From: [Pantoea] beijingensis
GTDB taxonomy: Bacteria; Pseudomonadota; Gammaproteobacteria; Enterobacterales; Enterobacteriaceae
Direction of reading: 5' to 3'
NCBI RefSeq assembly: GCF_022647505.1
Contig: NZ_CP071409.1
Location: 806,001-870,000 of the forward strand
DNA: 64,000 bases
Each line of letters begins with the position of its first letter. The stretch's first letter is position 1. Both the position numbers and the translations under genes were made by a program. Under the pieces are notes generated by a model, which saw only the letters and a program-made list of their open reading frames with translations, was not told the DNA's origin and made no database searches. This document shows, in pieces, positions 20,019 through 29,873 of the stretch.

Positions 20019-21530
20019 TCAGGCCTTCGACGGTTCCAGTGAGGGTGCTGCAGCTGTTGTACCTGACTGTTCTTTAAATCCGGCGATATAGGTAAACAGC
20101 GCCCCCAGCACAAACGCCACGCTAATCGAGAGCAGGAAGCCCAGGAATTGCGGCATATGCCCTTCTTTAAAGAAGACGGGTAAAACGGCAATTCCTGGCA
20201 GGCAATAGCTCCATGAGACGGCCTGGAAAGCGCCAGCAATCGATCCGCCAATGGCTCCGGCCAGACAGCCGCAAATCATGGGACGTTTCAGGCGCAATGC
20301 GACGCCGTATATCGCGGGCTCGGTAATACCAAACAGCGCGGTCATACCGGCAGAGAGTGAAATACGCTTTAATTCCATATCTTTAGCTTTCAGATAGACG
20401 CCCAGCGTTGCACCCGCCATGGCAAACACCGGTGAGGCTTGCAACCCCGTGAAGGTGTCGTAACCTAACGTTGCATAGTTGCCGACCGTGACCGGCGTGA
20501 TTCCCCAGTGCACGCCGAGGGTCACCAGCGGCATCCACAAGGCGCCGACGACGAAGCCAGCAATGGCCGGACTGAGGTGATACAGCGTGTTATAAACACC
20601 ACCAATGGCGCCGCCGATGGCATTACCGATAGGGCCGAATGCCAGTAGCGTCAGGGGAACCATAATGGCCAGACAGAACATCGGGGTGAACAGATTACGG
20701 ATAACCAGCGGCAGAATGCGTTCAAAGAAACGCTGCACGTATGACATCGCCCACACCATCAATATGATCGGGATAACCGAAGCGGTGTAGCTGAGGTATT
20801 TCACGGGTAAACCAAAGAAGTCCAGTGAAGGGGAATTAATGGGGATTCCGGCAACTTCCGCCAATACTTTAGCTATCTCCGGATTGGAAACTGCTTCCTT
20901 CATCAGTTGTTGCATCGCCGGATCGGCGGAGTTAGCCAGTATAATTTTATTGGCAGTCAGCATATTCATATAGTCCGGGCTGACCAGCGCACAGGCCGCG
21001 ATAACCGCGGTAAAAGGGTTGACGCCAAATTTTTTCGCAGCGGTAAATGCCACCATCACCGGCAGGAAGGTGAAGCCGGTCCATGACACAAAATTCAGAA
21101 TACGGTAAGCACCACTGGCGGGATCCATCCAGCCAATTGCAGCAAAGAGAGAAATAATTCCCTGTAGCACGCCACAGGCGGCAAGTGGGTAGAGGAAGGG
21201 CGCAAAAATACTGGAGATGATATCCATCAGTCGGCTAACAATGCCCACGTTTGGTGCCGCCATGGCCGCATTTTCATCAACGTTAACCAGTTTTAACACC
21301 TCGCGATAGGCATCGCCAACGTGGTTACCGATCACCACCTGTACCTGACCGCCGGCCTCAATAACGGTAATAACCCCTTTGACGCGATTTAATTGTTCTC
21401 TGTTAACTTTGGCTGTGTCTTTTAAAATAAAACGCAGTCGGGTTGCACAATGTGTGACATTAATCACATTTTCGTTGCCGCCAATTAACTCAACGATCTC
21501 TACAGCAGACTGGGCGTAATTTATCGCCAT
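20019..21530 (-). CDS. PTS beta-glucoside transporter EIIBC component
   Basis: A 503-residue permease. The N-terminal EIIB domain carries the phosphocysteine motif NVTHCATRLRF (C28) and the later VIGNHVGDAY. The remainder is a polytopic EIIC domain of the glucose/beta-glucoside superfamily, with FGITEPAIYGV near residue 390. It ends soon after the last membrane helix with no EIIA domain, unlike BglF but like AscF, so phosphate must come from a separate EIIA such as Crr. GGAGAG precedes the ATG. It is transcribed with bglA. Confidence 0.9.
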   Translation of the reverse strand: MAINYAQSAVEIVELIGGNENVINVTHCATRLRFILKDTAKVNREQLNRVKGVITVIEAGGQVQVVIGNHVGDAYREVLKLVNVDENAAMAAPNVGIVSRLMDIISSIFAPFLYPLAACGVLQGIISLFAAIGWMDPASGAYRILNFVSWTGFTFLPVMVAFTAAKKFGVNPFTAVIAACALVSPDYMNMLTANKIILANSADPAMQQLMKEAVSNPEIAKVLAEVAGIPINSPSLDFFGLPVKYLSYTASVIPIILMVWAMSYVQRFFERILPLVIRNLFTPMFCLAIMVPLTLLAFGPIGNAIGGAIGGVYNTLYHLSPAIAGFVVGALWMPLVTLGVHWGITPVTVGNYATLGYDTFTGLQASPVFAMAGATLGVYLKAKDMELKRISLSAGMTALFGITEPAIYGVALRLKRPMICGCLAGAIGGSIAGAFQAVSWSYCLPGIAVLPVFFKEGHMPQFLGFLLSISVAFVLGALFTYIAGFKEQSGTTAAAPSLEPSKA

Positions 21531-21888
21531 CTGTTCTCTCCTCAGTAGGTACAGGCAATCCGTAGGGTTTATATATCCACAATGCTTCAGTTTGTCTCTG
21601 CGTTAGCGACTTATTCGAATCATTTATCATTGTAACTTCATCGGAATAGGTGGTTTTTCCGCTTTGAAGCAATCTGATTTATTCAGGATATAAAAACGTC
21701 CCCGGAAAGGTTTTGCTTTATTATCTGCAGTGAGTGTAACAAAGGATCAATGAATGTCACGATATAACAAATTCATCCTGATGTGATTTGTTACATAAGA
21801 AAAACATCCTGTTTTATGCACGTTATACATCAGGTTAGGACTTTGTTACCCGCTTCTTCATGATTTCAGGTTTGCTGGGGAGAAATCA
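21531..21888. promoter_or_regulatory. control region of the beta-glucoside operon with repeated GTAACAAA motifs
   Basis: This 358-base gap lies between the EIIBC start and the rpiR-type gene stop, and must hold the operon promoter. It contains a palindrome with arms TAACAAAT (21765-21772) and ATTTGTTA (21786-21793). Two further half-sites are TGTAACAAA near 21735 and CTTTGTTAC near 21841. These are good candidates for operators of the adjacent RpiR-type regulator. No protein gene is supported. Confidence 0.55.
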
Positions 21889-22620
21889 CTATTCTGGTAA
21901 TTTGCTGGCCAGTTTTCTGCCGATGGTTTCCAGCATATACATAACAGGTACCTGCGTTGTGATATCATATTCACCCGATATACGAATTTGTGGCATATGG
22001 TAAGAAAGATTGAAATCTGCCATTTTAGCCAGAGATGAATTTTCACTATTTGTCAGGCTGATGATTTTACAACGATGTAAACTAAATTGGCTGGCCAGAC
22101 GTAGTATTTCATCAGTTTCGCCGGATACTGATAAAATAATAGCAATGGCATCTTTATACATATCACTGCTTACCGGATAATAAGGATCGTCAATGTAGCT
22201 ACTGAATTTACCCACATTTGAGAAAAAACGTGCACCATATTTCCCTAGCGTACCTGATGTGCCAGCACCAACGAAAATAATACGCTCTGCGGCGATGATA
22301 TGCTCAACCGCCTGTTCAATTAAATTTTCGAACTCATCATTATTAATGCTTTTAAAAAAACTCACAATTTCGTTTACGCCATAATTCACTGGGCGCTGTT
22401 GTTCCTGCTCCAGATATAATTTAAAACGAATGCGAAATTCTGAATAACCATCACAATGCATCTTTCGGCAAAAACGCAGTACGGTGGTGGTGGAAACGTC
22501 CGCCGCATCTGCCAGTTCGCGGATCGTCATATACATGACTTTGTCACGGTTCTTGATAACAAAGTTGTACACCATCAATTCCAAACCGTTCAGGGCAGCA
22601 ATGGTATTGTGAGTGAACAT
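21889..22620 (-). CDS. MurR/RpiR-family transcriptional regulator
   Basis: A 243-residue protein. The N-terminal helix-turn-helix (about residues 25-60) contains MTIRELADAADVSTTTVLRF. The C-terminal SIS sugar-phosphate-binding domain (about 105-235) contains IIFVGAGTSGTLGKYGARFF and ILSVSGETDEILRLA. It is the first gene of the minus-strand unit leading to EIIBC and bglA, so it most likely responds to a phosphorylated beta-glucoside and binds the GTAACAAA repeats between it and the transporter gene. A long gap separates it from the transporter gene, so it may have its own promoter. Its DNA is clearly more AT-rich than the neighbours. Confidence 0.88.
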   Translation of the reverse strand: MFTHNTIAALNGLELMVYNFVIKNRDKVMYMTIRELADAADVSTTTVLRFCRKMHCDGYSEFRIRFKLYLEQEQQRPVNYGVNEIVSFFKSINNDEFENLIEQAVEHIIAAERIIFVGAGTSGTLGKYGARFFSNVGKFSSYIDDPYYPVSSDMYKDAIAIILSVSGETDEILRLASQFSLHRCKIISLTNSENSSLAKMADFNLSYHMPQIRISGEYDITTQVPVMYMLETIGRKLASKLPE

Positions 22621-22943
22621 AATGCGCTCGAAATCTGTTAAAAATGGAGAATTACGATAGCAGATTTTAACCCGTCCGGGGCGGTATTAATGCTGCTTAG
22701 GTTACAGATTTATTTACCGGTTTTTCCTGCGCGATAAGAGAACGTTCTCTCTCATGCAAGGCGTGCTTGTGCGATATGGTCTCCCTACACGTTCACGCGA
22801 TGTGTCAGTCTGGGTGTTACATCGACTCACACATTAAATTGGCGTACAGTTGTACACTGAAACTATTCTCAGTTACGCTATTTGTGCTCTCGACTACATA
22901 ACAAACCGCCTTTTCCGGAGTTAACCGATGAGGACGCAAATTT
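22621..22943. promoter_or_regulatory. divergent promoter region between the RpiR-type regulator and trhA
   Basis: 323 bases with no gene supported. On the plus strand TTGGCG near 22841 and TATTCT near 22864 are a plausible promoter for trhA. E. coli carries yqfB in this neighbourhood; I find no remnant of it. Confidence 0.4.
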
Positions 22944-23597
22944 ATGGCTAAGCATGCCTTATTAGCGCAAGGGTATACGTTGGCAGAGGAGATCGCTAAC
23001 AGCATTAGCCATGGCATCGGCTGCGTCTTGGGTATTATCGGTCTGGTAATGTTAGTGACACAGGCGATTGACGCCCGTGCTGATGCAATGGCTATTGCCA
23101 GCTATAGCCTATATGGCAGCAGCATTATTATCCTGTTTCTTGCATCGACGCTTTATCATTCAATCCCTCATCAGCGCACTAAATTCTGGCTGAAAAAATT
23201 TGATCACTGTGCCATTTATTTGCTGATTGCTGGTACTTATACGCCGTTTCTGCTGGTGGGATTGAAATCACCACTCGCGCATGGATTGATGGTGGTGATT
23301 TGGGGGTTGGCACTGGTAGGGATCATCTTTAAATTGGCCTTTGCACATCGATTTGAGGCGATGTCACTGATCACCTATCTGTTAATGGGATGGCTCTCAT
23401 TAATTGTGGTTTATCAGCTTGCGCTGACCTTATCGGCAGGCGGGATCTGGTTGCTGGCTGGCGGTGGGATTATCTATACACTCGGCGTGATTTTCTATAT
23501 TGCTGACAGGATCCCCTACAATCATGCCATCTGGCATGGGTTTGTGCTGGGGGGCAGCCTGTGTCACTTTCTGTCGATCTACTTATACATTCTCTGA
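22944..23597 (+). CDS. trhA: hemolysin III family / PAQR-like membrane protein
   Basis: A 217-residue inner membrane protein with about seven hydrophobic segments. It carries the family motifs [41 protein letters not shown] and [19 protein letters not shown]; these histidines bind metal in PAQR relatives. In E. coli TrhA (YqfA) is implicated in membrane energetics rather than true hemolysis. It is convergent with ygfZ. Confidence 0.92.
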   Translation: MAKHALLAQGYTLAEEIANSISHGIGCVLGIIGLVMLVTQAIDARADAMAIASYSLYGSSIIILFLASTLYHSIPHQRTKFWLKKFDHCAIYLLIAGTYTPFLLVGLKSPLAHGLMVVIWGLALVGIIFKLAFAHRFEAMSLITYLLMGWLSLIVVYQLALTLSAGGIWLLAGGGIIYTLGVIFYIADRIPYNHAIWHGFVLGGSLCHFLSIYLYIL

Positions 23598-23636
23598 TAC
23601 TGCGGGGCGGAGGATTATCCACCCCAACCGATCACA

Positions 23637-24617
23637 CTATTCTACCGTGTAAGGTAAAGGCTGGATGAGCAGTTCACCACCTTCATCACCTTGCAGGCGT
23701 AAGATGCTGTCGGGTTCGAGGTCGTTATTCAACACGGCCTGCACCCAAACTGTCCCGTCCTCTAACTGGACCGCAGTCAGAATAGTACCGGTACGGCGCC
23801 AGTTTTCACCCATTTTTAGTTCAAGTGAACGCTCTGCTTCTGGTACGTGGCTGGCTTTACCCGCCAGCCAGTACAACGCTCGCTTATTAGCGCCACGAAA
23901 TTTGGCCCGCGCCACCATTTCTTGTCCGGTATAGCACCCTTTTTTAAAGCTTATCGCGTCAAGGGCCTGGAGGTTCGTGGCCTGCGGAATAAACTGCGCG
24001 CTGGTTTTATCATCGATAACCGGGAAACCGGCCTCAATGTCCAGTGCCAGCCACTGCTTGCTGTCATTGAGCTGAGCTTCTCCAGTCAGTTTCTGCTGTA
24101 GCGTCAGCGCATGCTCAGCGTTAGTGACTATCAGGAAACGTTCGGCGGGGAGCCCAAACCACAGGATCGTGGAATCATCTTGTTGGATTACCGGCGTTTC
24201 GGCATCCGGCAGGGCGGTAAACATCCCCGACAGTGCGGCTTTGGCCTGAAATCCAGCTACGCCTAACAATACCGATTCGTCCTCCGGGGCAATCGTCACC
24301 TTAGAAAAAACAGCGTATTTTTTTAGCTCAGCAATTTGATTTTCACGTAGGCTACGACGTTCAATGTAAGCCAGACCTGCGCCGCGGTGGAACAGGCGCA
24401 AGTTGCTCCACATTTTTCCTTTGGCATCGCAGTGCGCGCAGGGAAAATGTTTTTCTGGCGTCAACGCTGCCATATCCAGTGTGACCTGACCATTCAGATA
24501 GCTGATGCTGTCCGCACCCTGCACGGTTGTCAGCGCCCAGTCTTCCAGGGAGATCAGTGTCAGCGGTAAATGTGTTGAGGCGGCTGGCTGACGAGGCGGT
24601 AATGTAAAGATAGGCAT
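23637..24617 (-). CDS. ygfZ: tRNA-modifying / iron-sulfur cluster repair protein YgfZ
   Basis: A 326-residue folate-binding protein needed for maintenance of certain Fe-S enzymes, including MiaB-dependent tRNA thiomethylation. The family signature K-G-C-Y-x-G-Q-E is present in [20 protein letters not shown]. The fold is related to GcvT. I placed the start at 24617 ([13 protein letters not shown]), which matches the family N terminus, rather than an ATG 18 bases upstream; ribosome-binding sites are weak for both. It diverges from sdhE. Confidence 0.93.
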   Translation of the reverse strand: MPIFTLPPRQPAASTHLPLTLISLEDWALTTVQGADSISYLNGQVTLDMAALTPEKHFPCAHCDAKGKMWSNLRLFHRGAGLAYIERRSLRENQIAELKKYAVFSKVTIAPEDESVLLGVAGFQAKAALSGMFTALPDAETPVIQQDDSTILWFGLPAERFLIVTNAEHALTLQQKLTGEAQLNDSKQWLALDIEAGFPVIDDKTSAQFIPQATNLQALDAISFKKGCYTGQEMVARAKFRGANKRALYWLAGKASHVPEAERSLELKMGENWRRTGTILTAVQLEDGTVWVQAVLNNDLEPDSILRLQGDEGGELLIQPLPYTVE

Positions 24618-24847
24618 AGTGAAATCCCAAATCATATGTGGCGAGGTTTCTTTATTGCTCTCATGTTAAAAGAGCGTGCTCGCAATGCAACCTGTTTCCT
24701 GAAAATGACGCACAAAACGCGTGATAACCTTGTGCCTTGTGTCAGTGAATTGCGCGTCGGCACGAAATGCGGGAATTTGCGTATCGCATCGGCTGAACAA
24801 AAAGCGCTACACTAGCGCCTGTGTTTTGCTAACCGATGATTGAGAAC

Positions 24848-25114
24848 ATGGATATAAATAACCGATCACGTATTCACTGGGCATGTCGACGCGGAATGCG
24901 CGAACTGGACATCTCAATTATGCCTTTCTTCGAATATGAATATGATTCGCTTAGCGATGATGATAAGCAGGTATTTATTCGACTACTGGAAAGCGACGAT
25001 CCCGATCTCTTCAACTGGATGATGAATCACGGCGAACCAGCCGACCCTGAGCTGAAGCGAATGGTTCAGCTTATTCAAATAAGAAATAAACAGCGTGGCC
25101 CGGTGGCAATCTAA
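24848..25114 (+). CDS. sdhE: succinate dehydrogenase flavinylation factor SdhE
   Basis: An 88-residue acidic helical protein that promotes covalent FAD attachment to SdhA and FrdA. The conserved RGxxE motif is [18 protein letters not shown]. Starting at 24848 ([11 protein letters not shown]) matches the family; an ATG at 24836 would add four residues. It overlaps ygfX by 20 bases, so the two are co-transcribed and coupled. Confidence 0.95.
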   Translation: MDINNRSRIHWACRRGMRELDISIMPFFEYEYDSLSDDDKQVFIRLLESDDPDLFNWMMNHGEPADPELKRMVQLIQIRNKQRGPVAI

Positions 25115-25502
25115 TCTGCGCGTGTCTCGCTGCGCAAAGCGCGTCTCACTGGCGCTGCATGGCGGGGCGATTCTGTTCCTTGTACTGGCGCCCTGGCCGC
25201 CTGCTTACATTCCCGTCTGGGTGCTGTTATTTTTGATGGTGCTTGAATGTTGCTTCAGTCTGCGGCGGATAGAACGTCGGCAGGGGGAAATTTCACTGCT
25301 GGCTCCGCGCTTATTATACTGGCGCCAGCAAGAGTGGCTGATAGTGCGATCTCCCTGGATCTCACCGCAGGGCATTTTACTATCGCTGCGAAGCAGAAAA
25401 GGCCAACGTGAATGCCTCTGGCTAATGCGGGATAGCATGAGTCAAGCTGCCTGGCATTTATTGCGGCAGGGGCTGCTGACCCGATGGTATCGTGAACGCT
25501 GA
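25095..25502 (+). CDS. ygfX: YgfX/CptA family inner membrane protein
   Basis: A 135-residue protein starting at a GTG ([16 protein letters not shown]), with two adjacent membrane segments (about 20-60) and a cytoplasmic C-terminal domain containing [20 protein letters not shown]. The E. coli homologue has been described as a toxin acting on cytoskeletal proteins with SdhE as partner, though that assignment is debated. In Serratia the pair is linked to flavinylation and prodigiosin control. Overlap with sdhE is the conserved arrangement. Confidence 0.88.
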   Translation: MARWQSNLRVSRCAKRVSLALHGGAILFLVLAPWPPAYIPVWVLLFLMVLECCFSLRRIERRQGEISLLAPRLLYWRQQEWLIVRSPWISPQGILLSLRSRKGQRECLWLMRDSMSQAAWHLLRQGLLTRWYRER

Positions 25503-25550
25503 GATCACCGTCATATTTGCGGATTAATTTATCTTTCTTACAACAGACCA

Positions 25551-26069
25551 TTACAGCAGGTCGGCCATCTCCGTGAGGATCTGCTCGCACCACTGTTCAA
25601 TGCGCTCGTCACTCATATCAAACTGGTTAACATCATCCAGCGCCAGTCCAACAAACTGTTTGCCATCCGCGGTTAGCGGTTTCGGGCTGGTAAACTCATA
25701 GCCCTCCAGAGGCCAGTAGCCAACAAACTTTACACCCATTGGGGTGAGCAGATCGTGCAACATGCCTAACGCATCAAGAAACCATTCACCGTAGCCTAAC
25801 TGGTCACCCATTCCATAAAGCGCAACCACTTTATTACGCAGGTTCAAGGAGGGAATATCCATCCAGATAGCTTCCCAGTCTTCCTGAAGTTCGCCGAAAT
25901 CCCACGTTGGGATACCGAGAATTAACAGGTCATAGTGTTCCATCAGTGCTGGAGAGTCATCTTTGAGATTGTGCAGGGTTACCAGCTCTTCACCGACAAA
26001 ATCACGGATTTTTTCTGCTGCCATCTCGGTATAGCAAGTGCTTGAGCCATAAAAAAGGCCGATTTTCAT
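25551..26069 (-). CDS. fldB: flavodoxin 2
   Basis: A 172-residue FMN-binding electron carrier. The phosphate-binding loop at the N terminus is [19 protein letters not shown]. Further motifs are [19 protein letters not shown] and [20 protein letters not shown]. FldB is a low-potential flavodoxin and a SoxRS regulon member in E. coli. It is convergent with ygfX and divergent from xerD. Confidence 0.94.
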   Translation of the reverse strand: MKIGLFYGSSTCYTEMAAEKIRDFVGEELVTLHNLKDDSPALMEHYDLLILGIPTWDFGELQEDWEAIWMDIPSLNLRNKVVALYGMGDQLGYGEWFLDALGMLHDLLTPMGVKFVGYWPLEGYEFTSPKPLTADGKQFVGLALDDVNQFDMSDERIEQWCEQILTEMADLL

Positions 26070-26265
26070 GCGAGGAAACTCATTCTTAATGCATTTAGTG
26101 AGATTGTATCAGAATGACTTCCTGATGAGGCATAATGAGCACAAATGCTTAAATTGGCGATCGTTCACGTTGATATAAGGCGTGCCGCTAAATGCGCGAT
26201 GGCCTGTTGCACTGCAACGTGAATTCGGATTAATTAAAGTATCACTTTAGCGATATGAGGTACCC

Positions 26266-27159
26266 GTGCAGGACAGCGATCTTATCGAACAGTTCCTTGA
26301 TGCTCTGTGGCTAGAACGCAATCTTGCGCTCAATACGCTGGCTTCTTATCGCCTTGACCTACAGGCGCTGAACGACTGGCTACAGCACCGCGATCGATCG
26401 CTGCTTAATGCGGAGGCTGGCGATCTGCAGGCGTTCCTCGCCGAACGGCTGGAAGGCGGGTATAAAGCCAGCAGCTCGGCGCGTATGCTTAGTGCGATGC
26501 GGCGGTTGTTTCAGTATCTATACCGTGAAAAGCAACGCGATGATGACCCCAGTGCGTTACTCTCCTCGCCTAAATTGCCCCAGCGCCTGCCAAAGGATCT
26601 GTCGGAGGCGCAAATTGAGCGTCTGTTACAGGCGCCCGGGGTGGAAGAACCTATTGAACTGCGTGATAAAGCAATGCTTGAATTGCTCTACGCAACAGGA
26701 TTGCGCGTGTCAGAACTGGTTGGTTTGACTATCAGCGATGTCAGCCTGCGGCAGGGCGTTGTGCGAGTTATTGGTAAAGGCAATAAAGAGCGTTTGGTCC
26801 CGCTAGGGGAAGAAGCCGTACACTGGATTGAGCAATTTATTGAGTACGGGCGTCCGTGGCTACTGAACGGTCAGGCTATTGATGTGCTGTTTCCGAGTAA
26901 TCGGGCACAGCAAATGACCCGACAAACATTCTGGCATCGCATTAAGTATTATGCCACGCTGGCAGGTATTGATAGTGAAAAGCTCTCACCACACGTTTTG
27001 CGACATGCCTTTGCTACGCATCTTCTTAACCACGGTGCCGATCTGCGTGTCGTACAGATGCTGCTCGGTCATAGTGATCTGTCAACGACCCAAATTTATA
27101 CGCATGTTGCCACCGAGCGTCTGCGAAAATTACATCAGCAGCACCATCCACGAGCCTGA
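26266..27159 (+). CDS. xerD: tyrosine recombinase XerD
   Basis: A 297-residue site-specific recombinase that resolves chromosome dimers at dif together with XerC and FtsK. The N-terminal SAM-like core-binding domain is followed by the catalytic domain with the arginine in ATGLRVSELVGLT, and HVLRHAFATHLLNHGADLRV (H-x-x-R), LLGHSDLSTTQIYTHV (His and nucleophile Tyr). It starts at a GTG at 26266. It heads xerD-dsbC-recJ as in E. coli. Confidence 0.96.
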   Translation: MQDSDLIEQFLDALWLERNLALNTLASYRLDLQALNDWLQHRDRSLLNAEAGDLQAFLAERLEGGYKASSSARMLSAMRRLFQYLYREKQRDDDPSALLSSPKLPQRLPKDLSEAQIERLLQAPGVEEPIELRDKAMLELLYATGLRVSELVGLTISDVSLRQGVVRVIGKGNKERLVPLGEEAVHWIEQFIEYGRPWLLNGQAIDVLFPSNRAQQMTRQTFWHRIKYYATLAGIDSEKLSPHVLRHAFATHLLNHGADLRVVQMLLGHSDLSTTQIYTHVATERLRKLHQQHHPRA

Positions 27160-27272
27160 TGAGCGAAGCCATGGCATAATAGGCAAACAGGCGCCACGAT
27201 GGCATGCAGTTTGAACGCCTCAGAGCGGAATGGAAAATTAAATAGTCTGATTACCAGGCGTTAAGGATCGAT

Positions 27273-27980
27273 ATGAAAAAGAGTTACATGCTGCTTTCAC
27301 TATTAGTAGCAACCGTTACTGGTTCAGCTTATGCCGATGATGCGGCGATTCAACAATCGCTTAAAAAGCTGGGTATCCAGCAGGCAGAAATTCAACCCTC
27401 ACCACTGGCCGGTACGAAAACAGTCCTTACGGAAAGCGGTGTGCTTTACGTGAGCGAAGACGGCAAGCATTTTATTCAGGGGCCACTTTATGACGTCAGC
27501 GGTGCGCAGCCAGTCAATGTAACCAACACGCTGCTTGGGAAAAAAGTTGATGCGCTAACTAATGAGATGATCATTTACAAGGCACCGAAAGAACAGCACG
27601 TTATCACCGTATTTACCGATATCACCTGCGGTTATTGCCGCAAGCTGCATGAACAGCTCGCTGACTATAACGCATTGGGCATTACCGTACGTTATTTGGC
27701 TTTTCCTCGCCAGGGCCTGAATAGCCCGACGGCAAAAGAGATGAAATCCATTTGGTGTGCGGCCGATCGTAACAAGGCCTTCGATGCGGCGATGAAGGGC
27801 GATTCCGTTTCTCCAATCGATAACTGCAAAGTTAATATCGAGGATCACTATAAGCTCGGAGTGCTCTATGGCATTCAGGGAACACCGGCTATTTTATTGC
27901 AAAATGGCATGATGATCCCTGGCTACCAGGGGCCAAAAGAGATGAAGCAGATGCTCGATAGCCAGAAAAGCGGTGGCTAA
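27273..27980 (+). CDS. dsbC: periplasmic protein disulfide isomerase DsbC
   Basis: A 235-residue protein with a signal peptide (MKKSYMLLSLLVATVTGSAYA), an N-terminal dimerisation domain and a thioredoxin-like domain with the active-site CGYC in VFTDITCGYCRKLHEQ. A second cysteine pair (IWCAA and DNCKV) and the cis-proline loop GTPAI are also present. It isomerises wrong disulfides in the periplasm and is kept reduced by DsbD. It lies six bases before recJ. Confidence 0.96.
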   Translation: MKKSYMLLSLLVATVTGSAYADDAAIQQSLKKLGIQQAEIQPSPLAGTKTVLTESGVLYVSEDGKHFIQGPLYDVSGAQPVNVTNTLLGKKVDALTNEMIIYKAPKEQHVITVFTDITCGYCRKLHEQLADYNALGITVRYLAFPRQGLNSPTAKEMKSIWCAADRNKAFDAAMKGDSVSPIDNCKVNIEDHYKLGVLYGIQGTPAILLQNGMMIPGYQGPKEMKQMLDSQKSGG

Positions 27981-27986
27981 GCTGCA

Positions 27987-29717
27987 GTGAATAAACCAAC
28001 GCAACTTCGCCGCCGACAGGCGGCGAAAGAAGCGGTATGGCCTGCGGACTTACCCCCGCTGCTACGCCGTCTTTATTCGCACCGTGGCGTGCAACAGGCA
28101 AGTGAGCTTGAACGCGGTGCCAGCAATCTTCTCCCTTATCACTCGCTCAGTGGTATTCAGCAAGCCGTAGACATCCTGTATCAGGCTCTGGTCGATGAAC
28201 GCTGCATTATGATCGTCGGTGATTTCGATGCTGATGGTGCCACCAGTACCGCGTTAAGCGTGTTGGCGCTGCGTCGTATGGGGGGGAAAAACGTGCAGTA
28301 TCTGGTGCCCAACCGTTTTGAGGATGGGTACGGCCTTAGCCCGGAGGTTGTTGAGCAGGCTGTGGCGCGTGGAGCTGAGCTGATTGTCACGGTTGATAAT
28401 GGTATTTCCTCCTTGTCTGGTGTTGACCGTGCGCACGAAAAAGGCATTCCGGTGGTGATCACCGACCATCACTTACCTGGAGAGCGACTTCCGGCCGCCG
28501 AGGCCATTGTTAATCCCAACCTCAATGACTGTGCATTTCCTTCTCGTTCGCTCGCGGGTGTTGGGGTCGCTTTCTATTTGATGTTGGCTCTGCGTGCACA
28601 TTTACGTGAAAAGGGCTGGTTTAACGATCGAATGGCTGCCCCCAATCTTGCCGAGCTTCTCGATTTAGTGGCGTTGGGTACCGTTGCTGATGTGGTACCG
28701 CTGGATGCTAATAACCGCATCCTGGTGTGGCAGGGGCTAAGCCGTATTCGTGCCGGAAAATGCCGACCGGGCATCCGGGCGTTGCTGGAAATTGCTAATC
28801 GTGATGCGCGGCAGTTGGCCGCCAGCGATCTTGGTTTTGCGCTAGGGCCACGCTTGAACGCGGCGGGGCGACTTGATGATATGTCGGTGGGGGTCGCGCT
28901 GCTGCTCAGTGAGGACATTAGCCAGTCGCGTATGCTGGCTAATGAACTGGATGCTCTGAATCAAACACGTAAAGAGATCGAGCAAGGAATGCAATCCGAA
29001 GCGCTGGCACTGTGCGATAAGCTTGAGCGGAGTAACGAAGCGCTGCCGCTAGGGATTGCTATGTATCATCCTGAATGGCATCAAGGCGTGGTCGGGATTC
29101 TGGCTTCCCGCCTGAAAGAGCGTTTCCACCGACCGGTTATTGCCTTCGCTCCTGCAGGCGACGGCTCGCTGAAAGGTTCAGGACGTTCTGTTGCGGGCTT
29201 GCACCTGCGCGATGCGCTGGAGCGCATGGATACACTGCATCCGGGGCTGATCATAAAATTTGGCGGTCATGCAATGGCAGCGGGGCTGTCGTTAGAAGAG
29301 AAACACTTCGATACTTTCCGTCAGCATTTTGCAAACCTGGTGGGTGAATGGCTGGATGCTGAAGCATTACAGGGCGTAATTTGGTCTGATGGCGAGTTAC
29401 AGAGCCAGGAATTGACACTGCCGACTGCAGAGCTGCTACGTGATGCGGGCCCTTGGGGGCAGGCGTTTCCAGAGCCAACTTTCGACGGCAAATTTGTTCT
29501 ATTGCAACAGCGCATCGTTGGTGAGCGCCACCTGAAAGTGATGATTGAGCCGGTTGGTGGCGGACCCTTATTGGATGGTATTGCGTTCAATGTTGATACC
29601 TCCCTATGGCCCGATCCCAGCGTTAAGCATGTTGAATTAGCTTATAAGTTAGATGTAAACGAGTTCCGGGGTAATCGTAGCGTACAGCTGATTATTGAGC
29701 ACCTTTGGCCGTTATAG
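27987..29717 (+). CDS. recJ: single-stranded-DNA 5'-3' exonuclease RecJ
   Basis: A 576-residue DHH-superfamily nuclease working in RecF-pathway recombination, mismatch repair and base excision repair. Metal-binding motifs are VGDFDADGATSTALS, IVTVDNGIS, VVITDHHLPG and the DHHA1 motif KFGGHAMAAGLSL. It starts at a GTG seven bases after dsbC, matching the family start NKPTQLRRR. A hairpin (29734-29763) follows. Confidence 0.96.
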   Translation: MNKPTQLRRRQAAKEAVWPADLPPLLRRLYSHRGVQQASELERGASNLLPYHSLSGIQQAVDILYQALVDERCIMIVGDFDADGATSTALSVLALRRMGGKNVQYLVPNRFEDGYGLSPEVVEQAVARGAELIVTVDNGISSLSGVDRAHEKGIPVVITDHHLPGERLPAAEAIVNPNLNDCAFPSRSLAGVGVAFYLMLALRAHLREKGWFNDRMAAPNLAELLDLVALGTVADVVPLDANNRILVWQGLSRIRAGKCRPGIRALLEIANRDARQLAASDLGFALGPRLNAAGRLDDMSVGVALLLSEDISQSRMLANELDALNQTRKEIEQGMQSEALALCDKLERSNEALPLGIAMYHPEWHQGVVGILASRLKERFHRPVIAFAPAGDGSLKGSGRSVAGLHLRDALERMDTLHPGLIIKFGGHAMAAGLSLEEKHFDTFRQHFANLVGEWLDAEALQGVIWSDGELQSQELTLPTAELLRDAGPWGQAFPEPTFDGKFVLLQQRIVGERHLKVMIEPVGGGPLLDGIAFNVDTSLWPDPSVKHVELAYKLDVNEFRGNRSVQLIIEHLWPL

Positions 29718-29733
29718 ATCCTCAGTCGTCTCA

Positions 29734-29763
29734 AACGGGGGCCTCCATAATTACGCCCCCGTT
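29734..29763 (+). terminator. possible terminator after recJ
   Basis: AACGGGGGC and GCCCCCGTT pair perfectly around a 12-base loop, followed by GTATT rather than a T-run. It could be a weak terminator or an RNA-stabilising hairpin between recJ and prfB. Confidence 0.5.
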
Positions 29764-29873
29764 GTATTAAAGAGGCATACCGAGAATTGGTCTGTTCAAT
29801 GCTACAATCCTCGCCCTAATTCAGTTAAACTGCCTCGTTATATTACAGTCACCCGTGAAAAGATTCTAAAATC

